64,000 nt of DNA from SAR116 cluster bacterium AG-426-I14. GTDB taxonomy: Bacteria; Pseudomonadota; Alphaproteobacteria; Puniceispirillales; Marisalimonadaceae. Shown in pieces: positions 54,329-63,271 of this stretch (its first letter is position 1; each line of letters opens with the position of its first letter). The DNA is taken from contig QCNS01000009.1 of assembly GCA_003210055.1 (NCBI GenBank), forward strand, positions 1-64,000. Direction: 5' to 3'. The notes under the pieces were generated by a model, which saw only the letters and a list, made by a program, of their open reading frames with translations, ran no database searches and had not been told where the DNA came from. The position numbers and the translations under genes are program-made.

Positions 54329-55015
54329 ATGTCTCCAAAACATGTAGCAATAATTATGGATGGTAATAGAAGATGGGCAAAAACTCATAAACTGACTTTA
54401 TCAGAGGGGTATAAAAAGGGCGTAGAAAATTTATATAAAACTGTTGAAAATTTTATTGAATTAAAAATAAAGTTTTTAACGGTGTTTGGATTTTCAACTG
54501 AAAATTGGAATAGATCAACTGTAGAAATTAATAAATTAATGATATTATTTGGTAATTTTTTAGATGAATCTATTGAAAAAATAAAAGGTAAAAATGTAAA
54601 AATTCGTTTTATTGGAGATCTTTCAAAGTTTAATAAAAATATTCAAGAAAAGATAAACAGATTGTCTTCAATGTCAGAAAACAATATTGGCTTAACATTA
54701 ACGTTAGCAGTAAATTATGGAGGTAGGTCTGATATTGTAAATGCAGTAAATAAGTTTATTAATGATACAAATAATAATAAAATTGATGAGATAAAATTTA
54801 GCAAATACATAATGAATTCTGAAATACCTAATCCTGATCTATTAATTAGAACGGGTGCAGAAAAAAGATTGTCAAATTTTTTGTTGTGGGACTTGGCGTA
54901 TACTGAATTATTATTTTTAAATGAAATGTGGCCAGAATTTGATATGAAACTTTTAAAATATTCAATTAATGAGTTTAAAAAAAGAATAAGAAATTATGGT
55001 GGAACTTATGTTTAG
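54329..55015 (+). CDS. uppS: Undecaprenyl diphosphate synthase
   Basis: Cis-prenyltransferase that makes the C55 lipid carrier for peptidoglycan and O-antigen. Conserved: HVAIIMDGNRRWAKT with the catalytic Asp, TVFGFSTENW, LAVNYGGRSDI and LIRTGAEKRLSNFLLWDLAY. The ATG at 54329 is chosen over an in-frame TTG at 54314 inside frr. Overlaps the start of cdsA by 8 bases. Confidence 0.95.
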   Translation: MSPKHVAIIMDGNRRWAKTHKLTLSEGYKKGVENLYKTVENFIELKIKFLTVFGFSTENWNRSTVEINKLMILFGNFLDESIEKIKGKNVKIRFIGDLSKFNKNIQEKINRLSSMSENNIGLTLTLAVNYGGRSDIVNAVNKFINDTNNNKIDEIKFSKYIMNSEIPNPDLLIRTGAEKRLSNFLLWDLAYTELLFLNEMWPEFDMKLLKYSINEFKKRIRNYGGTYV

Positions 55016-55795
55016 AACGCCCAACAAAGAATTTTTTTTAAGGTTGTTTTCATCAATTTTCTTAATTTCTTTTCTTATTTTGATATCAATTATTGGTAAT
55101 GAAGCATATAAAATTTGTACTATTTTATTGTTTTATTTTCTATTCAGTGAATTGGAGATGCTGATAAAAAAAAAAAGATTTTTACTTTTTTTACAACATT
55201 TTTAACGGTTTTTTATTATTTTTTAATCCTTCAAAGTAATAATTATTTATTTTTTGAACTCTCTTTGGTATTTCATTTTGTACTTTGTGTTCTGGCAGGT
55301 TTGTATTTTTTTGATTTAAAAAATCTAGTTTTTTCTACTTTGTCTATTTTGATTATTAATTTAATTTTTTGTTTATTCTATTTGTTAACAATTTTTGATA
55401 ATATCAATTTTATTTTATTAATTATTATGTTAATCACTTTTCATGATATTTCGGCTTATTTAGGAGGAAAAACGTTTGGTAAATTAAAAATATATCCAAA
55501 TATTAGTCCAAATAAAACATTAGAAGGAACAATAATTGGAGTAATTTCATCTATTCCTCTAACATATTTTTATTCAACCTATTTCAATTTAGAAACAATA
55601 AATTATCTGATATTTGGAATTATATTATCTTTTTTATCATCATCAGGTGATTTACTCGTCTCATATTTTAAAAGACGGATAAATGTAAAAGATACAGGTT
55701 CTCTTATACCTGGTCATGGTGGTTTTCTAGACAGATTTGATGGTTATATTTTTTGTATACCAATATCCTTATTATTTATAAAAATATTTAATTAA
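55008..55795 (+). CDS. cdsA: Phosphatidate cytidylyltransferase, reading frame interrupted at an 11-A tract
   Basis: Makes CDP-diacylglycerol for phospholipid synthesis. The first segment (from ATG 55008, or 54996) runs to a stop at 55203-55205. The frame one base back continues from the A tract at 55166-55176 without a stop to 55795. Joining them by one added A, or a -1 frameshift, gives about 262 residues with the CdsA signature YFKRRINVKDTGSLIPGHGG and DRFDG and repeated hydrophobic helices. The N-terminal part supplies the first two helices expected of the family. Because cdsA is normally essential, a sequencing deletion, transcriptional slippage or programmed frameshift is more likely than a dead gene. 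The TTG at 55265 is not a convincing separate start. Confidence 0.85.
55166..55176 (+). other. A11 tract at the cdsA frame change
   Basis: Eleven consecutive A in the frame-0 context ATA AAA AAA AAA AGA. Addition of one A to the mRNA, or a -1 ribosomal slip on A-AAA-AAA, moves reading into the frame that completes CdsA. Two other tracts of similar length (10663-10673 and 25170-25181) lie inside open frames. Confidence 0.85.
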
Positions 55796-55801
55796 TTTAA
55801 A

Positions 55802-56956
55802 ATGAAAAAGTTAAAAAAAATTATTTTATTAGGGGCAACAGGTTCTATTGGTAAGACTACATTAGAACTTTTAAGGCTTCAGAAAGACAAATTTAAATTA
55901 ATTGGAGTTTCAGCAAACACAAATGTAAAAAAATTAAAAACAATTGTTGATGAATTTAATGTTAAATATATTGCAATTAGTGATTTAATAGCATCAAAAA
56001 CAAATGTTTTTGACACTAACCTGCTGGTTGGAGAAAAAGGATTAAATGAATTAGCTTCAATCAAATGTGATATCTTAGTCTCAGGTATATCAGGAGCTGC
56101 AGGATTGTTACCTGCAATAACAGCTTTAAAATCAGGAAATGATATAGCAATAGCCAACAAAGAACCTCTTGTTATTGCCGGTGATTTTTTTACAAAAGAA
56201 ACAAATATTAATAATACTAAAATTCTCCCAGTTGATTCTGAACATAACTCAATCTTTCAATGCTTTGATGAAAAAAATAGAGATAAAATTAGTAATATAA
56301 CTCTAACTGCTTCGGGAGGACCATTCCTTAATTTAAATAAAAAGTATTTTAATAAAATTAAGCCCAGTGATGCAATTAAGCATCCTGTTTGGAATATGGG
56401 AAAAAAAATTTCAGTAGATAGTGCCACATTGATTAACAAAGCTCTAGAGATTATAGAGGCAGGTAATTTATTTAATCTTAAATTTAATCAAATAGATGTC
56501 TTAATTCATCCACAATCTATAATTCATGGAATGGTTCATTATATGGATGGCTCTGTTCTCGCAAATTTATCTTATCCAAATATGATAAGTCCATTGAGTT
56601 TAGCTTTAAGTCATCCAGAGAGATTAGACTTAGGATTAAAAAAACTAGATCTGTCAAAAATAGGTGAATTATCATTCAAAAAACCTGATTTAGAAAAATT
56701 TCCAGGTTTAAAGCTTGGCTGGGAAATTTTACAGCAACCAAAGCCTTACTCAATAATAATGAATGCTGCAAATGAAATAGCAGTTGAATTATTTTTAAAA
56801 AATGCAATAAGTTTTAATCAAATTGTAGATTTAATTAATGATGCTCTTCAAAGATTTAATTTTGATATACCAAGAAGCTTAGAGGATGTTATTGATATAG
56901 ATAAAAGAACACGGATTCTAATTAAAGAAAGTTACACAGGAGTTAAAATTGTTTGA
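55802..56956 (+). CDS. dxr: 1-deoxy-D-xylulose 5-phosphate reductoisomerase
   Basis: Second enzyme of the MEP isoprenoid pathway. Of 384 residues, the NADPH motif is LGATGSIGKTTLELL; ANKEPLVIAG, LPVDSEHNSIFQCF, LTASGGPF, HPVWNMGKKISVDSATLINK and EVIEAGNLF-like sequence follow, with the metal and substrate residues intact. Preceded by cdsA (6 bases) and overlapping rseP by 8 bases. Confidence 0.96.
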   Translation: MKKLKKIILLGATGSIGKTTLELLRLQKDKFKLIGVSANTNVKKLKTIVDEFNVKYIAISDLIASKTNVFDTNLLVGEKGLNELASIKCDILVSGISGAAGLLPAITALKSGNDIAIANKEPLVIAGDFFTKETNINNTKILPVDSEHNSIFQCFDEKNRDKISNITLTASGGPFLNLNKKYFNKIKPSDAIKHPVWNMGKKISVDSATLINKALEIIEAGNLFNLKFNQIDVLIHPQSIIHGMVHYMDGSVLANLSYPNMISPLSLALSHPERLDLGLKKLDLSKIGELSFKKPDLEKFPGLKLGWEILQQPKPYSIIMNAANEIAVELFLKNAISFNQIVDLINDALQRFNFDIPRSLEDVIDIDKRTRILIKESYTGVKIV

Positions 56957-58043
56957 AAATTCTTTTTTATTATCTTTACTTGGTTTTTTATTGGTTTTAA
57001 CACCATTAGTTTTTGTTCATGAACTAGGTCATTATATTGCTGCAGTTAAAAACAAGGTAAAAGTAGAAGTTTTTTCAGTAGGCTTTGGAAAAGAACTTTT
57101 TGGATTTAACGATAAAAATAATACAAGATGGAAATTTTGTATCCTACCATTTGGAGGATATGTTAAAATGAAGGGAGAATTGATTGTTAACGAAAAAAAT
57201 AGCTCAAGAAAAACTAATCCACTCCAATTAAAAGATAAATCTGGAAATTTTAATCATGCTTCATTATTTTCAAGGTTTGTAATTGTTTTTGCTGGCCCTT
57301 TAGCAAATATTGTTTTTGGAATGCTATTGATTTCTTTACTTTATAGTTTTCAAGGAAGGCTTGTAAATTTACCTGTTGTTGGAGAAACTATAGACAATTC
57401 TCCTGCTTTTAATGCTGGCATAGTAAAAAATGACCTTATTTTAAAAATTAATAATGAAAATATAGATAATTTTTATCAGTTAAAAAATATTGTTGAGAAT
57501 AATCCAAATAAATTGCTTAGAGTTCAGGTTTTAAGAAATAAAAATATTGTAGATATAGAATTAGTTCCTAACAGTATGTTTAACAAGTTAACAAAGAAAA
57601 ATGTTGGAAGAATAGGAATTATTGCCAAAAAACCTGAATTAATGAAATTAAATATTTTTTACTCTTTTTACTATGGATGCATAGATACATTTAATATGAC
57701 AATCGAATGGGTAAAAGGACTTCACAAATTAATAAATTTTAACTTGAATTCAAATGAAGTTGCTGGGCCAATTGGAATAGCAAAAATTTCTGGAGATGCT
57801 CTAGTAGGCGGTATATCCAGCTTAATTTTTTTAATGGCGATTATTTCTATTAATTTAGGTTTAATTAATTTATTACCAATACCTGCTCTAGATGGCGGTT
57901 ATATTACTTTATATGTTTTGGAATTGATTTTTGGAAAACCTTTGCCTGAAAAGTATCAAGTAAAATTAATACAATTAGGAATTTTTCTACTGATTAGCTT
58001 AATGATACTTGTAACTTTTTTAGACTTAAAAAAATATGTGTAA
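56949..58043 (+). CDS. rseP: Site-2 protease RseP (RIP metalloprotease)
   Basis: Membrane zinc protease that cleaves substrates within the membrane, such as anti-sigma factors and leftover signal peptides. The zinc motif is VFVHELGHYIAA (His24, Glu25, His28) and the third ligand is in NLLPIPALDGGYI. One PDZ domain (about residues 115-200, with GETIDNSPAFNAGIVKNDLI) lies between. It starts with TTG at 56949, supported by AGGAG 6 bases before it and by the absence of a nearby ATG. 364 residues. Confidence 0.95.
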   Translation: MFENSFLLSLLGFLLVLTPLVFVHELGHYIAAVKNKVKVEVFSVGFGKELFGFNDKNNTRWKFCILPFGGYVKMKGELIVNEKNSSRKTNPLQLKDKSGNFNHASLFSRFVIVFAGPLANIVFGMLLISLLYSFQGRLVNLPVVGETIDNSPAFNAGIVKNDLILKINNENIDNFYQLKNIVENNPNKLLRVQVLRNKNIVDIELVPNSMFNKLTKKNVGRIGIIAKKPELMKLNIFYSFYYGCIDTFNMTIEWVKGLHKLINFNLNSNEVAGPIGIAKISGDALVGGISSLIFLMAIISINLGLINLLPIPALDGGYITLYVLELIFGKPLPEKYQVKLIQLGIFLLISLMILVTFLDLKKYV

Positions 58044-58103
58044 ATAACTTTCAATATAATGTATGTATATTAATTGATATGTTGTCTGAGATTAGGAGAA
58101 ATT

Positions 58104-60359
58104 TTGCATTTTTTAAAAATTATATTTTTTGTTTTATTTTTTTTCGTTTCTTCATACTCATCATTTTCTGATGAAATAGGTGTTGATAAATACCGTATTG
58201 AAGGAAATAAAAGAATACCTAATAGTTATATATCAAACCTAGTCAAAGACTTGTTAGGTAAAAAGGTGACTAATAGAGAAATAAATTCATTAACAAAAAA
58301 ATTATATATGTCTGACTTTTTTGATGACGTTGAAATAACTACAAAAGATGATTTATTAATTATAAAAGTCTTAGAAAAACCTATAATAAATGAAATTGTT
58401 TTTGAAGGTAATGATTTCTTAGAAGATAAAGACCTAGAAGAAGTTATTAATATTAAAAAAAGAGAAACTTTTAGTGAAAAAAAATTAACATATGCTCTAA
58501 AAAAAATTAGAGAAGAGTATACTCGTTCTGGAAGATATAGAGCAAAAATTGATGTTAAAAGACAGGATTTACCTCAATCAAGAATTAAACTAATTTTTGT
58601 AATTGATGAAGGTGACCCTATAAAGGTAAATAAGATTAATTTTATAGGTAATAAACTATTTTCTGATGATGATTTAAGAAGTGTTATAACTACAAAAGAA
58701 GCTTCGATGATTAGAATTTTTGGTAGTAGTATATTTAATAAAGAAAATATTGAATTAGACAAAGCAAAATTATTGAAGTTTTATAACACCAGAGGTTATG
58801 TGGATTTCAAGGTGGTTTCTTATAGAACGGACTTATTGCAAGATTACTCTGGTTTTAATATAAATATAATAGTCAGTGAAGGTCCAAGATATAAAATAAA
58901 GAAAATTATTTTAGACAATAATGTCTTAAAATTAGATGAAAAAAAAATTAAAGATTCACTTTCAGTTAATGAAGGTGATTATTACGATATGAGAGCTGTA
59001 AGCGAAAGTGTAGGTATTTTGAATGAAAATCTTGGTTCAGAGGGTTTTTCTTTTGTCAAAATTGAAACTTCGTTAGAGAATAAAAAAGAAGGCTTTCTAG
59101 ATTTGAAATTTAATATTGATGAAGGACAAAAAAGTTATATAGGATTAATAAATATTTCAGGTAATACTAGAACTTTAGATTATGTAATTAGAAGGGAGTT
59201 AAAACTTTTAGAGGGTGATCCCTTTAATGCTCAAAAATTAAAAGAGTCTATACAAGCTATAAGAAGACTTGGTTATTTTACAACCGTAGATGTAGATTTA
59301 AAGGAAACTAATGTTCCTAATCAAGTTGATATTAATATAAAGGTAAAAGAAACATTAACTGGTGATTTTGCATTTGGAATAGGATATGACTCTGTTGAAA
59401 AAGAGCAGATTTCAATTGGACTTAATGAGAAAAATTTTTTAGGAAAAGGTCTTAAAACAAGACTTAGTGTTTCTACATCAGCAAAAAGCACCAAATATGA
59501 TATTGGAATAACAGAACCATATTTTCGTGATAAACCATTACTTTTGTCAGGAAATATTTTTGATCAAACAAACGAGCGTGGTGATAGAGATATAGAGAAA
59601 ACAGGAATGAGCTTTGCTTTTGGTTTTGATGTAAAGGAATATTTTAATAAATTCTCTTATTCTTTTGTTGAAAGTAAAACATCTACAAGTAGTTCTTCGA
59701 CTGCAACTTCAGTTTCTGGTGAAGAAGGGATAGAAGTTCAAACCTCATCTTTAAATTATACTTTTGTAAATGATACTAGGGATAATTATTTTAATCCAAA
59801 GTCTGGTCATAAGTTATTATTTGATACCTCTCTAGCTGGAATTGGGGGTGATGCAAAATTTGCTCAGATACAAACAAAATATAAATCTTATACCCCCTTT
59901 TCTTATGGAGACCATGTTTTGTCATTTGCAGGTAATATAGGTTTTACATCGCCAATAGATGATGAAAAAATTACAAGCTCTAATAGATTTTACTTTAATT
60001 CAAAAAAGGTTAGGGGTTTTGATAGTGGTGGTATAGGACCTAGGGATATTGGAAATGATCAGGCAGTTGGCGGAAACAATTATTATTCTGGTTCACTAGA
60101 ATTAAGAACTAAAAGTTTTATGCCAGAGGATACAGGGATAGAATGGTCAATATATTCAGATTTTGGATCATTATGGGATACTGATTATCCAGATAATGTT
60201 AGAGGAGTTGATGATTCAGGTCCTCGAGTTTCTTCGGGTTTAGCACTTTATTGGACCACACCAATAGGACCTTTGAATTTTATATGGGGTTGGCCGGTTT
60301 CTAAAGAAAGTTATGATAAAGAAAATAATTTTAAGTTTTCAATAGGAACAAGTTTTTAA
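58104..60359 (+). CDS. bamA: Outer-membrane assembly factor BamA
   Basis: Inserts beta-barrel proteins into the outer membrane. A signal peptide (FLKIIFFVLFFFVSSYSSFS) is followed by five POTRA repeats (to about residue 410) and a 16-strand barrel with VRGFDSGGIGPRD, the conserved loop-6 RGF motif, and a C-terminal aromatic (FSIGTSF). The start is placed at TTG 58104 because AGGAG (58094-58098) lies 5 bases ahead and a normal signal peptide results; an earlier TTG at 58074 would add an unlikely leader. Confidence 0.94.
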   Translation: MHFLKIIFFVLFFFVSSYSSFSDEIGVDKYRIEGNKRIPNSYISNLVKDLLGKKVTNREINSLTKKLYMSDFFDDVEITTKDDLLIIKVLEKPIINEIVFEGNDFLEDKDLEEVINIKKRETFSEKKLTYALKKIREEYTRSGRYRAKIDVKRQDLPQSRIKLIFVIDEGDPIKVNKINFIGNKLFSDDDLRSVITTKEASMIRIFGSSIFNKENIELDKAKLLKFYNTRGYVDFKVVSYRTDLLQDYSGFNINIIVSEGPRYKIKKIILDNNVLKLDEKKIKDSLSVNEGDYYDMRAVSESVGILNENLGSEGFSFVKIETSLENKKEGFLDLKFNIDEGQKSYIGLINISGNTRTLDYVIRRELKLLEGDPFNAQKLKESIQAIRRLGYFTTVDVDLKETNVPNQVDINIKVKETLTGDFAFGIGYDSVEKEQISIGLNEKNFLGKGLKTRLSVSTSAKSTKYDIGITEPYFRDKPLLLSGNIFDQTNERGDRDIEKTGMSFAFGFDVKEYFNKFSYSFVESKTSTSSSSTATSVSGEEGIEVQTSSLNYTFVNDTRDNYFNPKSGHKLLFDTSLAGIGGDAKFAQIQTKYKSYTPFSYGDHVLSFAGNIGFTSPIDDEKITSSNRFYFNSKKVRGFDSGGIGPRDIGNDQAVGGNNYYSGSLELRTKSFMPEDTGIEWSIYSDFGSLWDTDYPDNVRGVDDSGPRVSSGLALYWTTPIGPLNFIWGWPVSKESYDKENNFKFSIGTSF

Positions 60360-60365
60360 TTTTTA

Positions 60366-60947
60366 ATGAAATTTTTATTTATTTTAATTTTGGTCTTTTT
60401 TAACATTAACTGTGTTAGTGCTTCCAAAATGCATAATGCAGAAAAAAACTTTTTTAAATACACACTTATCAAAGACAGTTCATCAATTGGAATAGTGGAC
60501 TTCAGAAGTGTATTAAAAAATTCAAAAACAATGAAAAAAGTTGGGAAACAGTTTTTAATTTTTGAAAAACAACTTAATGAAAGAATCAAAAATGATGAAA
60601 CTAAAATTAGAAAAAAAGAAAAAAGACTTTTGAAACTTAATAAGCAAACAAAAGATTATAATTCTTTAAAGAAAGAAATTAAACAAGAGATAGCTGTTCT
60701 TCAAAAATTTGCATTTGAAGAAAAAAATAAGTTAAATTTATCATTTCAAAGTATTCAAAAAAAACTTAAAGATGTTCTAGCTTCTATAATTAAAGAAATA
60801 TCTTTGAGAAAAAAAATAGACGTTGTGATTTTAAAAGAAAACGCATTTTTATTTAATGATAATAAATTAGATTTATCTGAGGAGGCTTTATCAGCTTTTG
60901 ATGAAAAAACTAAAAATTTAAAAATTACCAGAATTAAGTCTGAATAG
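60366..60947 (+). CDS. skp: Skp/OmpH-family periplasmic chaperone
   Basis: Holds unfolded outer-membrane proteins in the periplasm. The 193 residues begin with a signal peptide (FLFILILVFFNINCVSAS), then the core SIGIVDFRSVLKNS, and a long Lys/Glu-rich helical hairpin (about residues 60-140) as in Skp. Weak primary conservation is normal for the family; position between bamA and lpxD is the canonical one. Confidence 0.88.
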   Translation: MKFLFILILVFFNINCVSASKMHNAEKNFFKYTLIKDSSSIGIVDFRSVLKNSKTMKKVGKQFLIFEKQLNERIKNDETKIRKKEKRLLKLNKQTKDYNSLKKEIKQEIAVLQKFAFEEKNKLNLSFQSIQKKLKDVLASIIKEISLRKKIDVVILKENAFLFNDNKLDLSEEALSAFDEKTKNLKITRIKSE

Positions 60948-60956
60948 GTTAAAATT

Positions 60957-62012
60957 TTGAATCATATTTTTTTTAAATTAGTGAATAAGGTTTATTTAAG
61001 TGACATAATATCTTTTTTAAAGATAAATATAAATGATTTGGATAGGTTTAATCAATTTATTGATTTCGATGTAAAGAGTTATGAAATATTAGATTTTTGT
61101 TCGCTAGATAAATTGAAAAAAAATACTTTGTCGTTTATGTCAAAAAAATCAAATAACTTAATTTTAGAAAATTTTTCTGTTTGTTTAGTTGATAAAACTT
61201 ATGATAAAAATTTTCACAAAAATATGATAAAGATACCTGTTAAAAACCCCCGTAAATCTTTTTCAGAACTTATTACTAACTTTTGTATTAAAAAAATAAA
61301 TAAAGATGATAGAAGTAATTTAAAAAATCAGAGTATAATATTTGATACTGTTCAAATAGGCAAAAATTTTAAAATAGGTAATTTTTCTGAAATTAAAAGT
61401 AATGTTGTAATAGGTGACAACGTAATTATAGGAAATGGAGTAACAATTTCTGAAAATTGTTTTATTGGAAATAATTCCATAATAGAAAATGGTGTTCAAT
61501 TAGAATGTACTATATTAAATGAAAACGTAACAATAAGTCAAAATTCAGTTATAGGAAAAAATGGTTTTGGTTTTATACCATCGGGATTAAAAACTAAAGT
61601 TTTTTTTCATGTTGGTGGTGTTATTATTGGTCAAAATTCTTATGTCGGCTCAAATAGTAATATAGATAGAGGATTAATAAATGACACAACCATTGGTAAA
61701 TCAGTAATGATTGATAATCAAGTTCATATAGCTCATAATTGTAAAATTGAAGATAATTGTATACTTCCTGGAAAATGCGCATTATCTGGATCTGTACATT
61801 TAGAAAAAAATGTTATACTGGGAGGTGGTGTAGGTATTGTTGATAATGTCGTAATAGGAGAAGGTTCAACTATAACAGCTGGTTCAAATGTTTTAAAAAG
61901 TTTTCCTATTAAAAATAGTAAAATAGGTGGTTATCCTGCATTAAACCATTATGATTGGCAAAGAATACAGGTAATAAATAACAAAAAAATTAAAAATCGG
62001 TTACTAAAATGA
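60957..62012 (+). CDS. lpxD: UDP-3-O-acylglucosamine N-acyltransferase
   Basis: Third step of lipid A synthesis: adds the N-linked 3-hydroxyacyl chain. N-terminal uridine-binding domain (about 1-110), then a left-handed beta-helix of hexapeptide repeats (for example VVIGDNVIIGNGVTISENC), with the catalytic His in QVHIAHNCKIEDN and the FGFIPSG pocket motif. Start is TTG 60957, ten bases after skp, with an AGG run ahead. 351 residues. Overlaps fabZ by ATGA. Confidence 0.94.
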   Translation: MNHIFFKLVNKVYLSDIISFLKININDLDRFNQFIDFDVKSYEILDFCSLDKLKKNTLSFMSKKSNNLILENFSVCLVDKTYDKNFHKNMIKIPVKNPRKSFSELITNFCIKKINKDDRSNLKNQSIIFDTVQIGKNFKIGNFSEIKSNVVIGDNVIIGNGVTISENCFIGNNSIIENGVQLECTILNENVTISQNSVIGKNGFGFIPSGLKTKVFFHVGGVIIGQNSYVGSNSNIDRGLINDTTIGKSVMIDNQVHIAHNCKIEDNCILPGKCALSGSVHLEKNVILGGGVGIVDNVVIGEGSTITAGSNVLKSFPIKNSKIGGYPALNHYDWQRIQVINNKKIKNRLLK

Positions 62013-62455
62013 ATAATAACATTTCACTTAATTATGATGATATTCTTAAGTTAATTCCTCATAGATATCCATTTTTAATGATAGATAAAGTTGAAAATCT
62101 TGAGGTGAATAAAAAAGCAGTTGGAATTAAAATGGTTTCAATAAATGAAGAGTATTTTAAAGGACATTTCCCTGAGTATCCAGTTATGCCTGGAGTTTTG
62201 ATCGTAGAGGCTATGGCTCAAACTGCAGCATGTCTAATATCATACTCAAATAAAGACTATCAGGGTAAAAAAGTAGTTTTTTTGACCGGAGTTAATGAAG
62301 CCAAGTTTAAAAAGCCAATCTTACCAGGTAATGTAGTTTATTTAGAAGTTTCATTTTTAAATTCAAGAAAAAATTTTTTTAAATTTTCTGGTAAGGCCAT
62401 TGTAAAAAATCAAGTAATGGCAATTGCTAACTTTTCAGCTATGCTTACGGTGTAA
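62009..62455 (+). CDS. fabZ: 3-hydroxyacyl-[acyl-carrier-protein] dehydratase FabZ
   Basis: Dehydrates 3-hydroxyacyl-ACP in fatty acid synthesis and competes with LpxA/LpxD for the same substrate pool. Hot-dog fold of 148 residues: IPHRYPFLMIDKV, then catalytic His53 in GHFPEYPVMPG and Glu67 in LIVEAMAQTAA. Coupled to lpxD; lpxA follows after 12 bases. Confidence 0.96.
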   Translation: MNNNISLNYDDILKLIPHRYPFLMIDKVENLEVNKKAVGIKMVSINEEYFKGHFPEYPVMPGVLIVEAMAQTAACLISYSNKDYQGKKVVFLTGVNEAKFKKPILPGNVVYLEVSFLNSRKNFFKFSGKAIVKNQVMAIANFSAMLTV

Positions 62456-62467
62456 AATAAGGTTTTT

Positions 62468-63265
62468 ATGAAAAATAATATTCATCCAACTGCTATTGTT
62501 AGTGAAAAAGCGACTTTGGTTGGAAAAAATATAAATATTGGACCATATGTAATTATAGGACCTAAGGTTCATATAAATAGTGGTTGTATAATTAAATCTC
62601 ACTGTGTTATTGAAGGAGATACCTTTATAGGGAAAAATAACCATTTTTATCCCTTTTGTGTGATAGGTATGCCTCCTCAACATGCAAAATTTTCAGGTGG
62701 AAAATCTAAATTAATTTTAGGTGATAATAATATTATCAGAGAACATGTAACTATGCATCCTGGAACTGAGATCGGTATTAAAGAAACTAAAGTTGGAAGT
62801 AATGGTCTGTTCATGGTTGGAAGTCATGTTGCGCATGATTGTATAGTTGGAAATAATGTTGTATTTGTTAATAACGCTATTATTGGTGGGCATGTTGAAG
62901 TTGGAGATTATTCCTATCTTGGTGGTCACTCTGCAGTTCATCAATATTGTAGAATTGGTAAGCATGCAATTATTGGTGCTGGCACAACAGTAGATGGAGA
63001 TGTAATACCTTATACTTCAGTTGTAGGTAGCAGAGGAAAATTGAGTGGTTTGAATTTGGTTGGATTAAGAAGACGTTCATTCAAAAGGGACGAAATTAAA
63101 ATTCTAAGACAAGTCTACAGATTGCTTTTTGGACCTGAAGGTACTTTTAACGAAAGATTAAATGAAGTTAAAGAGGTTTACGGAAAGCATACTACAGTAA
63201 AGGAAATTTTAAAATTTTTAAAAAATAACTCTAGTAGATCATTTGTTCACCCAAAAATGGGATAA
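62468..63265 (+). CDS. lpxA: UDP-N-acetylglucosamine O-acyltransferase
   Basis: First step of lipid A synthesis. A 265-residue hexapeptide-repeat protein: IHPTAIVSEKATLVGKNINI, GMPPQHAKFSGGKSKL, IREHVTMHPGTE, catalytic His in GSHVAHDCIVGNN, and a helical tail with GLRRRSFKRDEIKILR. No frame problems. lpxI follows after 6 bases. Confidence 0.96.
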   Translation: MKNNIHPTAIVSEKATLVGKNINIGPYVIIGPKVHINSGCIIKSHCVIEGDTFIGKNNHFYPFCVIGMPPQHAKFSGGKSKLILGDNNIIREHVTMHPGTEIGIKETKVGSNGLFMVGSHVAHDCIVGNNVVFVNNAIIGGHVEVGDYSYLGGHSAVHQYCRIGKHAIIGAGTTVDGDVIPYTSVVGSRGKLSGLNLVGLRRRSFKRDEIKILRQVYRLLFGPEGTFNERLNEVKEVYGKHTTVKEILKFLKNNSSRSFVHPKMG

Positions 63266-63271
63266 ATAACC

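Noticed and set aside
55265-55795. Separate short CdsA-like gene starting at TTG 55265
   Set aside because: The same frame is open back to the A tract at 55166, and the upstream half supplies the missing N-terminal helices, so a frame-split single gene fits better.
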